Origin: Anagrus nilaparvatae
Lineage: Eukaryota > Arthropoda > Insecta > Hymenoptera > Mymaridae
Reading direction: 5' to 3'
Assembly (NCBI GenBank): GCA_022575985.1
Contig: JAKSXM010000137.1
Coordinates: forward strand, 20,106,001-20,170,000
DNA length: 64,000 bases
This document shows positions 12,401-23,268 of this stretch, piece by piece. The position numbers and the translations under genes are program-made. Each line of letters opens with the position of its first letter. Positions within the stretch are counted from its first letter, which is position 1. The notes beneath the pieces were generated by a model that was not told the origin of the DNA, did not search any database, and saw only the letters and a program-made list of their open reading frames with translations.

Positions 12401-15400
12401 TTACAAAATTTTTGAAAATTCACTTATTTTTCGAAAAAATTCTATTTTTTTTTGTAAATCTAAGAAAGTTACTTTTTACAGTGTAATAGCTGCTAAAGTA
12501 CTTACGTTATTTGGATTTGAAAAATTCAATCTAACATTAACACTCTTCGAACTTAATGGAACAATTTTATCAATTATCTTCATTAATGACTCTCCTTTAT
12601 TATTTGCTAAATCTTGTGTTCTCAAATAATTTTTAATCTTAACATTATTCAACGTATAATTACCATTAAGATAATTACAATCATTGATAAATTGAATCGG
12701 TGAATAATTTTTAATATTTTTTCCATCAAAATGACCATTTATATTAATTAATTTATTTAATTTCATTTTTGATACTGTTAAAGTTCCAGTCATTACTGTT
12801 AAATCATCACTATTTAGAGGTAACAGTAAACCACCATTGTTTATTAGTAAATCATTAATTTGAATATTTTTTGTAAGTACTTTTTTACGAACGTAGTTTG
12901 ATGTTACTTCAAGATATTTTGATTTTATACTGTTTGATTGTAATTTTTCAAATATAAATTTTCCTATGTGATTAAAATAAAATTTTTATTCATTCAACTG
13001 TACTAATTTTAAATATTTAATTAAAATTTATAAATTTACCAGTTATATTTTGATTAACAGAATTTTTTAATAAAATGTTATTTAAAAATTCATTGTTCAA
13101 ATTAATACCATTAATCAAACCATTAACTTTTAATTGATTTATTTTTAAACTCGGTATTGGACATGGTAATAAATTATTTAAATTATTTATTTTGAGTTTT
13201 TGAAAAATTAATTTTTCATTTGTTAATTTATTAATGCTAAGAAATTTTTTTGACAATAAATTATTTGAAAAATTGGGTATTTCTAATTTATTGATTAAGC
13301 AATTATTTTTTAATGATGAACAATTAATTATGGCAGTTTTAATATTTAAATTTTTTAGGTTTCTTTCATTTTTTGGTTTTTTTATTGTTTTTAAGGATTC
13401 TAGTAATTTGTTGTATTGGTTGTTTAAGTCGTTTATCTTTTTGGCACTGATGTTGTTTATCTGAAAATTAAAAATTTTATTAGGTATGTAATTTTAATCG
13501 AAAAATAAGATCCTGTAAATTTTAAATCATAAGATCTCGTTTACAAAATTTTATTTTGAAAATTTTTTTGTTTTAATTATTATTTTGGTGACATTTAGGG
13601 AGAAGCTTATCAAATTAAATTTACAGGTACTTATTTTTTGCTAATAGACAACTGAATTTGACACCTATAAAGGCAAAAAATATCCTAAGCAAAAATGAGC
13701 GAAAAACTTTAGAAACTAGCTTTAAAAATAACATCATGCTAGTCTCAAAACTTTTAAACCCTTGATGCTTAATAGACTATTTTGAAATAAACTTTCAGCA
13801 AAAATATTTTTATTTTTTATCATAATTATTCAACTTACAGATTCAACTTTTAGTTTTTCAATTTTTCCTTTATTTATCTCAATAATATCCTTTTTCTTTA
13901 ATATTTTTTCATTGATTGATTGATTTAATACATTTTTTTCCCTTACACACCATTTCTTAAATTCTTTTTTAAAGTTAATATTGCTTATTTTTTTAACGCC
14001 CTTTAAACTAGAAAATTAAATATTATCAAATAAATTTATTAAAAAATACATTTAAATTGCTTTTTTTAAGAATTCAAAAATTTATTTATAACAATTTAAA
14101 ATACTTTCGTTTTATAATGTACTGCCCTTTGTGGGTTGTAAAAATTAGCCCATTGAAACAAAACATTTTTCAGGACAAAAAATAAAAAAAGAAACTAGAT
14201 CTCCAAAATAGGTAATATTTGTTAAAATTAAATTGGGCATTTGGGCTAAAAATTGAATCATTCAGTTTAAAACAATCTTTTGGGTATCAAAATGCAACAA
14301 TAAAAATTACCAAAAACCGCCAAAGTGGTATTTGGACTTTCGAGGCAGATTTCAATTTGCGTGTGTGGACCTCTGACTTGAGAATAAAATTTGGTTAATA
14401 ATTTATTAATTTTACTTTTTCACTCGAAAATCTGTCCCTTATTAAAGAGGAGCCTCCATTTTAACTGTTGGGTACCTTTTTGATTAGGAAGAATTAGCAC
14501 AAAATTTAAATCAAATACTTAAAATTTTATGTTCTGTTTGAAATTTTAACAAAAGCAATTCAACAGTGTATCTTAAAAAAATATCAATACCTATTTAAAC
14601 TATACACATCACCAAAACGTTTAATAACTAAATAATTACTTTCAGTATCAAAATGAATATCAAGAATCCCAGAATCATAAATATTATTCAATTTGATAAA
14701 TTTTCTTCCATTAAATTGAAAAATTGTTAAAAACCCATCAGCGTTCAAATTAATTACCAAAATTTTATTATTTAATGATAATCCATAAATTTTATCAATT
14801 GATAATAAATAATTATTAATTTCTTGAAATGGATAAAATTTTTTATACTTTTGGCCAAATTTATAAAAAATCAATGATTTTTTACTTAATATTCCTAAAA
14901 AATATTCTTCGATTCCATTTTTTATAATCTTCAAATCTTTAATTTCAAATGATTTTTTAATAATTTGTGACAAAAAAATTTTTTTATTTCTATCATCAAA
15001 TTTAAATATCAACAAAATTCCATTATCACTTGTTATCAAATACAACTCATTATTGATAAAAAATGCATTCAAAAAAATTCCTTTATAATTTGCATATCCA
15101 AAAAATGTAACAATTTTTTCATTGTTTAATGAATATATTTGAATATCTAAATCAGTTATGATAATGATAAATATTTTATTATCATTATTTTTGATTAAAT
15201 AAACATTTTTTAAATTATCAATGTTATCAATATTTTTGATATTTTCAAATTCAATTTTATCATTAAGGCAAAATAATGAAATAGAATTTAATTTTTTTAT
15301 CAAAAACAATTTCCTGTTATCATTGTAATTAATATTTAATATTTTATCAGCATTGTTTATTGGATATTCTATTATTGGAAAGTATGATGAGTCTGATTGA

Positions 15401-17526
15401 TTTTTAAACTATAAAAAATTAAGTAATTTATAGGTACAATAGGTACAGAAAATGTAATATGGTAAAAAAGCAGTTTCTTACGTATAATTTATTGATTGTA
15501 AAATGAGATGAATTTAAACTAGCGATAAACCAATAATTATCAATATTAAATATTGAAATATCATTGAAATTTGGTAAATAAAGGCGAATTAATTCATGAA
15601 ATCCTTGGAAAATTTCCATTCCTAAAAAAAAATGTTTATATTGTTAATCAATAAAGCCATGTACTTGTAAGATAGTACAGTGTAATTAATAAAATCAATA
15701 ATAACAATTAATTTTTTAAAAATAAAAAAATACACGCATTATAGGTACAAATTAACCCCTTCTATTTGACCTACATTTCCAAAAATGTAAATAATGTGCG
15801 TGCGCAGTGTGTTATTGTTTGATGGGATGACGGGTTACTCCGGTATTTAATAAGGCTATTTTTTATAAAAACTTACGTGTCCTTTTTTGTATTGTGCTTT
15901 TATATTTTAATGTTTTTGTGTACTAAGTTTTTTACAAGGTTACATTATTTTCTGTAATACAGGCCTAATAGTTATTCCTTTGTAAAGTTTACAATCAATG
16001 AATTGTTACAAAGTGAACAGTTTATTCAAAGTTCAAAAACTTCTAATCATATTATAACAATAATCATTCATAAATTTAATTAATTTTTATTTTGAAATTA
16101 CATAATTATAACAAAGAATTAAAATTTAAATTTGAAAAATATGACATCAGAAAAAAATTCAGAAATAAAAGAAAATTTAATATGTCAAATGTTAGAATTT
16201 GAAACTTTGCAATCGGTTTATCCAAAAGAATTATTAATATCTGATCATGGTAACATGGTTGATATTAATAAATTTATTAATGGAGAAACTGATGAAATTC
16301 CACATCATTTAGAATATATTATTGAATTAACATTTTCACTGGTAAAAAATTTATTCAATTTTTTAAATTTATTTTAAATTTATTTTTCATTTTACAAAAC
16401 TATTTTTTTAATTTCAGGGTGTTATTAAAGTATCAATTAATTTGCCATTAGAGTATCCTCAAGAATATCCAGAAATTTATTGCAGAAGTGAAAATCTTGA
16501 ACGAACCGAACAAAAACATCTTAATAAATGTTTATTTTCATTTATGGAATCACAAGAGAAAGGCGAACCAGTCATTTATTCTTTAATATCATGGGTTCAA
16601 GATAACGCAGAATTATATTTAGAAAACTCAATAACTATAAGAAAAAATAAAGAATGTTCAAAAGTAAATAATACAAAACTTTCAGAAGAATTTTCAAGAT
16701 ATTGGATATATAGTCATCATATTTATTGCAAATATAAAAGAAAAGAAATTATCGATATTGCTAAAAATAATAACTTGACAGGATTTAGCCTTGTTGGAAA
16801 ACCAGGAATAATTTGTATTGAAGGATCTATAAATGATTGCGAATATTTTTGGCAACAATTAAAATCAATGACTTGGCAAAGAATAAATATAAAATTCATC
16901 GAAAAAGATTTTCAAACATTGGATAACATTAACGGAAGTAGAAAGTTTTCTTGTTTTCAAGAAATGTCTTTTCCCAGTACTGAACGACATAATGACATGG
17001 CATCCTTAATTAAGTACCTGACTAAGCATGAGTTGCAATATGCGTTTAAAGAAATTTTTGGAATAGAAGCTAAAATTAGTCAAGATAGCGATTAAATTTT
17101 TTTTATTTTTGATCAATGTGTAAGTAATTTGCGTTTTTGTAAAATAGATAAACCCAAAGAAATTATATTATTATTTTATAGTATATTTTTTATAAACTTA
17201 CCTGTTGTGGGTAATTTTTCTCTTGTTGATATTTTTGTCTGATTAGCTATGTAAGGTTTATTATTAAAATGATTTGAGATTTCTTCGTTTATAATATTTT
17301 TAATTCGTTCGCTTAAATTTGGTATATCTAAAATATAAAATAATATTCGAATTTTTTATATTTTATGGATATTTATTTATTTATCATAAAACTTGCCATA
17401 TTTTTTTATTAAATTTTCAAGAAAATAATTATTATGCAAACTAGATTTTCTCAAATCTCTTAAAGTCTGTGTATTTACATTTTTAAGTATAATTAAAAAA
17501 AATACTACTACAAGAAAACGAGACAT
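6486..17526 (-). CDS. Large secreted repeat protein, EAR-like propeller plus NG-repeat modules (unidentified)
   Basis: Seventeen exons join in phase into 1629 aa: 17526-17397, 17327-17202, 15621-15482, 15408-14591, 14007-13839, 13460-13040, 12963-12506, 11983-11838, 11768-11509, 11443-11192, 11126-10941, 9634-9471, 9407-9146, 9086-8849, 8781-8390, 7430-7095 and 6877-6486. It starts with a signal peptide (MSRFLVVVFFLIILKNVNTQ). Residues about 90-405 and the last 120 or so are short beta-strand repeats resembling EAR/EPTP propeller blades (FIASLNSSHFTINKLY, NKIWIIINHENQLIIILY). Between them lies a loosely repeated module with a core such as LKVNGLINGINLNN or ETINGIDINNL. Asn is very frequent. 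No catalytic motif and no membrane anchor are seen. A guess is an insect extracellular or eggshell protein of the Nasrat/Polehole/Closca kind, but this is unproven. The first intron uses a GC donor. Confidence 0.75.
7795..8115. repeat. Satellite-like repeat unit, solitary copy
   Basis: In the intron 8389-7431 of the secreted-protein gene lies one diverged unit of the same family as the palindrome at 9950-10785. Shared blocks include GGGTCACTGATCACGAATTT, TTTGCAAAAATTATCCC and GGGGTATTTTTGATGTATTC, in the same order and spacing. No open frame is associated. Confidence 0.7.
9950..10785. repeat. Satellite-like repeats arranged as a large palindrome
   Basis: The intron 10940-9635 of the secreted-protein gene contains units of about 145-155 bp with the shared blocks GGGTCGCTGAACACGAA, TTTGCAAAAACTACCCCC and GGGGGTATTTTTGATGTATTC. 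On the left they run forward (unit starts near 10015, 10170 and 10313). From about 10385 to 10785 they run in reverse, so the two outer ends match over their length (TCAAAATACGG near 9955 versus CCGTATTTTGA near 10775). The right arm contains a 13-base C run (10752-10764). No coding potential is seen. Confidence 0.8.
12071..12483. mobile_element. Hairpin MITE, copy 3
   Basis: Third copy of the CACTGTAAAAAGTAACTTTC element, about 413 bp, with TA on both flanks (12069-12070 and 12484-12485) and reverse-complementary termini. It lies in the intron 12505-11984 of the secreted-protein gene, immediately downstream of the exon donor. Confidence 0.85.
16141..17095 (+). CDS. RWD domain-containing protein 2 (RWDD2-like)
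   Basis: Two exons, 16141-16341 and 16418-17095, join in phase into 292 aa, the same length class as animal RWDD2A/B. The N-terminal part (residues about 10-130) is an RWD domain with the hallmark proline/tyrosine run INLPLEYPQEYPEIYC. The C-terminal part is the RWDD2-specific (DUF1115) segment, with YSHHIYCKYKRKEI, LTGFSLVGKPGIICIEG and a WQQLKSMTWQRI-type stretch. RWD domains are protein-interaction folds related to the E2 fold; the precise role of RWDD2 is not established. I start at the ATG at 16141. The whole gene sits inside the intron 17201-15622 of the secreted-protein gene, on the opposite strand. Confidence 0.9.
17397..17397 (-). other. GC-AG intron donor, secreted-protein intron 1
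   Basis: The first coding exon ends at 17397 with TATG followed by GCAAGT, and the downstream acceptor TAG ends at 17328. Only this GC donor keeps the reading frame (phase 1 joined to AT, giving GAT). The nearby GT (GTTTTA) gives a shifted frame that stops soon afterwards. Confidence 0.7.
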
Positions 17527-17800
17527 TATATATAATTAAATAAATAATTAACTGTTTTTTCACAAATATTCAATACAACACACTGAATTATTTAACTTAT
17601 AAAATTTATTTCTAATTCTTTTGATTATTTACATATATTTTGAATTTTATAAGTAAGTGTATAAACAATAAAATCAAATTTGTATACATTAATAAATCAA
17701 TATCTGAAATGTTTATTTACAAAACTTTGTTTATATTTTTAATGATAAATAAATTAACGATTATAATAATAATTAAATAAAAATATTATATTTTAAGATA

Positions 17801-18529
17801 TTATCTAATTGTAGTATATCTTTGAAATTCATTTGTAACAAAGTGACCTGGAACTAACTGGGAATGAGGTCCTAAAATATCTTCTGCTGGACTATGTACT
17901 TTAATTTGTCTAATGTGAGTATCTCGGCCATTTTGATGATTACTTATAATGGCAATTTGAAGCATAAATGTTCTAATAGATTTATCATTTACATCTCTTA
18001 TGGGTATTATTACCCAGCCTGTTGGTTCCGTTAGATCCATCACTTCAACTTCTTGAAGATCATTGAAATTGGTGCCTGCTCTAATACTTATTCTAAAAAT
18101 GAAAATTTTATTTAATATATTTTAAATGTTAATTTTACTTTAAGACAATTAAGATTTACATTACCTGCTCGGAGTATAGCTTTCATCAAGTTTGTAATCT
18201 GTGTATATACAAATATCGCGAATTGTAGTTTTTCTACGAAATTGTATGTTAACAAGATGAGGAAGCTGTCCATCAGATTGCCAATAAGTTTCTGTTATAT
18301 CATCTCTAAGTTGATCAACTCCAAAACCTGGCTTACAACTAGATAAACTCCAAATTGCATGATTTCCTACCTCTCGAACCCTGCCAGCTAATTCTTCCTG
18401 TACAGGATCTACTGATCCTTTTAGAATAATTTTTTAAAAATTACAAAGTAAAATAATGTATTTTTAACAATCAAAACAATTAAAACAATTATATATACCA
18501 GTTGCATTTGTTTTCCCACTCATCGTCAT
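17801..18529 (-). CDS. APC10: Anaphase-promoting complex subunit 10 (APC10/DOC1)
   Basis: Three exons, 18529-18499, 18417-18165 and 18092-17801, join in phase into 191 aa, close to the 185 aa of vertebrate APC10. The protein is essentially one DOC domain: [20 protein letters not shown], then the segment [19 protein letters not shown], then [20 protein letters not shown] and [14 protein letters not shown]. It ends in Ile-Arg, the C-terminal IR tail by which APC10 docks on TPR subunits of the APC/C such as APC3. APC10 helps the coactivator bind degrons of substrates such as cyclin B and securin, promoting mitotic exit. There are two possible start ATGs (18529 and 18523). Confidence 0.95.
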
Positions 18530-19028
18530 AGGTTATGTTAATTTAAAATATCTTATTGATACGTGCCCTGATGAACTGATGATTTAATTTTATTTTATAA
18601 TTAATATTAAATTAATTTTTAACTAAGTGAACCATTTTTTTTTAATTTTACTTGAGATCTAATTGAAAAAAAATAATATATTTTTGTAAACAAAAACACT
18701 ACAGTAGGGAGGGAGATTTAAATTATTAGTTTTTAAAGAGTTTATGAGATGGCGCTCTATTGTGAAGCGCTGTTTTTAAATTTAGCGAAAAATCGTGAAG
18801 GGTAAAAGGTTTAAAAATAAATTTTGAAAAAAATTACAATTACATATTTAATATTTATTGTTTTTTAATTCTGACTATATAAAATATACAAAATGTACAA
18901 ATTGAAAAATAGAGTATATGTATGAATGATTAAAAAAAAATATATAATATACTATAATATCTTAAAAAAAATGTTTATTTTATAAAAAAAATTATTTTAA
19001 TTTTTGTTTTAACTAAATGAAATTAAAA
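18530..19028. other. Spacer between APC10 and desaturase
   Basis: About 500 bp of AT-rich sequence, presumably holding the APC10 promoter and the 3' untranslated region of the desaturase. No further gene is seen. Confidence 0.5.
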
Positions 19029-20810
19029 CTAAGATGAATTGGTTGGATAGTGATTGTGTGTACCATCGCCTTTTTTAGCAACAACATTTTTTATGCTATC
19101 AGTACTTGGTTGCCTCAAATCATATGCCCAGCCAATTTTAGCAAAAAAATCTATTAAACCAGTTGTAATACTGTAATGACCAATTTCAGCTGCTTTATAA
19201 TCCCATGGGAATGTATGATGATAATTATGCCAGCCTTCACCACATGATGCATAAGAAACTAAACTTATTTCGGTTGGGTTTATGCCCCTTTAATAAAAAA
19301 TAATAATTTTTTTTTTTAATTATTTAATATACATTAGTAAATACTATATTTAGCATAAATAATTGTTTACAACTTACTTGTTATATGGCTTATTTCCATA
19401 AGCATGTGCAAAACTATTGACACTCCATGAAGCATTTAATACCCATGCATAACGCATAAATATTTGTGACATAATAGCATAATACCATTCTTCATTCCAA
19501 AAATAAACTGGTACCATTGGTGGTAAAATAAAACAAAATAAAAGAGTCAATGGCTTGTTGTATCTGTAAAAATATTTTAAATTCAGTCACATTAAAAAAT
19601 GAGAGTAAAATTATTATAAAAAGAAAAATTACTTGAGACCAAACATGCATACTGCATCAGCTTCAACGTCGCTCATATCCATTTCAAGACTTTTTTTAGT
19701 AACATCTGGATGTTCTTTTAGCATAATCCAGCCTATATGTGAAAAAAACAAACCTCTTTTACTATTATGTGGATCTGCATCTGTATCTGCATATTTATGA
19801 TGTACTCTATGACCTCTAGCCCAATGATAAGAAGAAGTCTAAAAAATAAAAATTTTATGTATTTAAATTGATAATTTGAAATATTTGATAATTTCAAAAA
19901 TCAAAAATTTTTTATTTACCATGCCACCAATACTATTACAAATAAGAAGAATAACTCTTAGAGGAAATTTAGCTTTGTAAGCTTTATGAGCATATAATCT
20001 ATGTGCCCCAGCTCCAATACCAAATCCAGATGCTATTGTAAGGATTACAGCTATAAAAAAATTAATTAATTTAAGACTTTTTGTAAAACAGATATTTAAT
20101 TTTTGATTAATTTATTGAATTAAATAATTTTTTTAGAAATTACAGCAGAAAATATATTTGAAAATATTTTTATATTAATAATTTGTAAAGATTTTATAAA
20201 TCATTGGTCACTTAGAAAATTAATGGTTAAAAACAATAAATTTTTTTATTAACAATTTAGGGTACTTAATTATATCTGCTTTTTTTAAATTTTGTCCTAT
20301 CAAGATTATAAAGATTTAAACCTTCCGGTCACGCAATTTACAAATATATTTTATTAATTTATCGAGCTAAAAAAATAGTTTTTATCCTTTTGAACATGTT
20401 CAACAAATCTAAAAGAATAAAATAACTTGACTAAACCTAAATTAACTTTGTCAAGTTCAAGGGGCTCAAGCATAAACAAGCTAAATTAAGTTTAAAATGT
20501 TTAATTTGTAATATTAACTTAACTTACCCCATAATAACGTTAATTTCTTTTGTAAATAAGGAAATGTGAGAAAACTATATAATGCTAATATATGAAATAT
20601 AGAAAATCCAATTATGTATCTCCATTTTAAATCTGACCATGTGAATTGAAAATTCCAAACTTTATTACTTTTATTATTTTTTTTTATATCTCCATTTATT
20701 TTTTCATTAACATTATTAGATCCGTTATTTTTATTTTCATGATTTCTTGATTTTAATCCATTTAATCCATTTTCAAAATTATCACTGGTTATTGATTCTT
20801 CTGGATACAT
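19029..20810 (-). CDS. Acyl-CoA delta-9 desaturase
   Basis: Five coding exons, 20810-20528, 20050-19920, 19838-19633, 19563-19378 and 19287-19029, join in phase into 354 aa. All three di-iron histidine boxes are intact: HRLYAH (about 111-116), HRVHH (148-152) and HNYHH (289-293). The additional metal-ligand segment NSFAHAYGNKPY is also present. Hydrophobic segments flank the boxes as in ER membrane desaturases that insert a double bond into stearoyl/palmitoyl-CoA with cytochrome b5. The first 60 or so residues are a hydrophilic Asn/Lys-rich leader, longer than in many insect paralogues. Chain-length and position specificity (housekeeping delta-9 versus pheromone-type) cannot be told from sequence. 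Untranslated 5' exons may lie further upstream. Confidence 0.95.
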
Positions 20811-20944
20811 ATTTTTTTAGAAAATTAAATATCCTGCAAAAATTATACAATTAAAAAAAATTATACAAACTTATATTTACTTAATTAATCAAAATTATTT
20901 GCAATAGAGTATAATATCTTTTTAAAAATTACTGTAATTACTAT

Positions 20945-21345
20945 ATGTAAGAGACTGTGTGCTAATTGGGCTTAAGTTGGCTGAAGGGTCGCGGAAATTG
21001 GCCGATGCTGACCAGTTTTTGGGATCCAATTTTTGATTTTTTGCAGCTATTTACATGTTTTTGGCTTTTTATTTAAATTGACTTTCTCTCGCTGCCAAAT
21101 TCTTATTTTACAGTAAAAAATATTTTTTTGTTTCGTACTCATACGAAATTTCCCGTAGAATTCGATTTGGGGGCCCAAAAAATAATTTTGACTGCTCATG
21201 CACGAGAATTGGATCCATAGAGCTAAAACTGGTTGGGAGTACTTATTTTTAATTGTAACTTCAGAAATAAATAGTTTGGATCAATTTCCGCGACCACGAC
21301 TGAAGGTCCCATTTGGGCCCAATGGGCGTAGAGACACATATTTTA
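20945..21345. repeat. Diverged hairpin element
   Basis: The two ends match in reverse complement with indels. GTCGCGGAAATTG near 20989 pairs with CAATTTCCGCGAC near 21282, ATTGGGC pairs with GCCCAAT further out, and ACCAGTTTT...GGATCCAATT pairs with its reverse complement further in. This gives arms of roughly 130 bp around a central spacer. It is probably an old foldback or MITE copy. Confidence 0.5.
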
Positions 21346-22140
21346 ATGTATTAAAAAATTAAATAAGAGAATTAAAAAAAAGTAATAATAATTAAATTAT
21401 AACAATAAACTTAAAAAATTTTTAAATAATAATGCATATACCACATTTATTCAATTATCAAAATTTATTATTAAGAGCAAACTCAATTATTAATTGGTTT
21501 AAATGACAATATAATACTCTATATACATTTAAGAATTTATAAAGCATTTATTATATTGTTGTATAGCAGGTTATTTGCCATTTAAAAATTACAATATATA
21601 ATTTGAATTTGTATTATAACACTGTCAAATTGATCTGTTTGTGTATTAAAATTTATAAAAATTAAATTTAATATACGTGCTTTTAATTAGTGTAAACATT
21701 TTTTTGTCATTTTTGGTAGTTATACTTGAAAATTTTAGCACACAGTTTTGGTTTTTTATTAATGATTATTAAGTTTATGAGAGATTTTATTTATTAAATT
21801 GTAAAATTGGTTAATAAAATTTAATTTTTTTTTTACAATTAAATCTTTTAATTTCTATGTTTTAATTTTTGATCAATTATTAATATATTCGAGGGATTCA
21901 AAATATAACTGCGTAATTTTTTTTTAATTTTCCGAATAATTTTCTTAACAATGCAGTAATAAGATAATTGTATCTTATACTGAGCACCACCTTGTCCCCG
22001 GCAAATTTGTATTTTTCGCCGCCTCCATCGACAAAGAAAAATCGTCCATTGGGAATTCTTGGCCATAAAATTTCAGTTTACTTTACTTTGGGTCATTCTT
22101 TATTTCTTTGACTGTGGTTCTTTGTTAACCGACTTGCACG

Positions 22141-22320
22141 TAATCGACCATTCTTGGACAGATGAGTATTTATATTTAAAAAAATTAATATTCTGGGCTA
22201 AAACCGCCACCTAATAGGTAATTCAGACCCTTTCCATTTCTACAGTCAGTTTTTGCCTACAGCCCCTGGAATATGCAATATCAATTCTAAAATATTCACC
22301 TGTCCAAGAATGGTCGATTA
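22141..22320. repeat. 180-bp element with 21-bp terminal inverted repeats
   Basis: AATCGACCATTCTTGGACAG at 22142-22161 is matched exactly in reverse complement at 22300-22319, and one more base pairs at each outer end. The interior of about 138 bp is non-coding. Size and perfect termini fit a small MITE; no clear target-site duplication is seen. Confidence 0.65.
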
Positions 22321-23139
22321 ATGGGTTAGACTCACATTAATGCATGGGTTAAAATAATATTTATATTTCAGAGTTAATTATTTAATCATAAGCAAATAAA
22401 ATGGGTCCTTTTTAGCAAAATGCTCAATAGTTTCGAATCACGAAGAAAACCAAAAAAAAAAAATTTTTCCTGTTCGAGGATCTCTCACAGCAAAAAAACT
22501 GTCAAAATTTCAACACTAACTACACCAAATAAAACTAAAATGTAATATTAAATTAAAAATTACCGTATAAAAAAAATTCACTTGATTTCACAACATTTTA
22601 AATAAAAAAAAAATTTTATTTCTAGAATACGAGAAAAAAACTAATGCGAGTACGTACGTACTTAAAACGTCTTAAAAAAATTCTGTTTGACCGCTCGTAT
22701 TCGCGAATATTAACAAATGTCGCAAGATATAAAAAACTACTTAAATATTAAATTGTAAAATTTCTGTTATATACGTGCATTAGGGCATCCTATCCCTACA
22801 TAAATATGAGCATAAATAAAATTGTTCAATTGTCGTTTGGCGGGGGTTTCCTTATTGAATGCATCCGTTCTTTCGCTGTTGTCGAGTCAAGTTATGCGTA
22901 TGAGCTTTTATTTCTTTATTTTTTTTAAAGCAATTATTATAACTGATTAAACAATGTCGAGGGGGATAAATATTAAGATAAGAGAACTTTCTTCATTACG
23001 TAAATATCTTAATTTTAAAATTTCATCATATAATTTTGAACAAATTTAAAAATTGCATTTCTTAAAACAATGCCCATTTTTAATGGTAAAAAATTGAAAA
23101 TTAAAATAATAATTGCCGTTATTTAATAAATTAAATAAA

Positions 23140-23268
23140 TAAGAATATTATTTGGTGAATTTATCGACCTAGAGAGCTAATTAAATAAATCTATCATTTG
23201 TTAAACTCGACCAGATACGTCAATAAATTCACCAAATAAGGGTTGAATACCCTCAAATAATATTCTTA
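23140..23268. repeat. Interrupted inverted repeat
   Basis: TAAGAATATTATTTGGTGAA and the following bases at 23140-23164 are matched in reverse complement at 23222-23268. The right arm is interrupted by an inserted 15-base palindromic block (GGGTTGAATACCCTC). It looks like a small hairpin element with a secondary change. Confidence 0.55.

Noticed and set aside
12357..12629. 90-codon plus-strand frame
   Set aside because: It overlaps a MITE end and the antisense of an in-phase exon of the secreted-protein gene; no recognisable content.
21848..22066. 72-codon minus-strand frame
   Set aside because: No family signal, no splice context, lies in the gene-poor repeat region.
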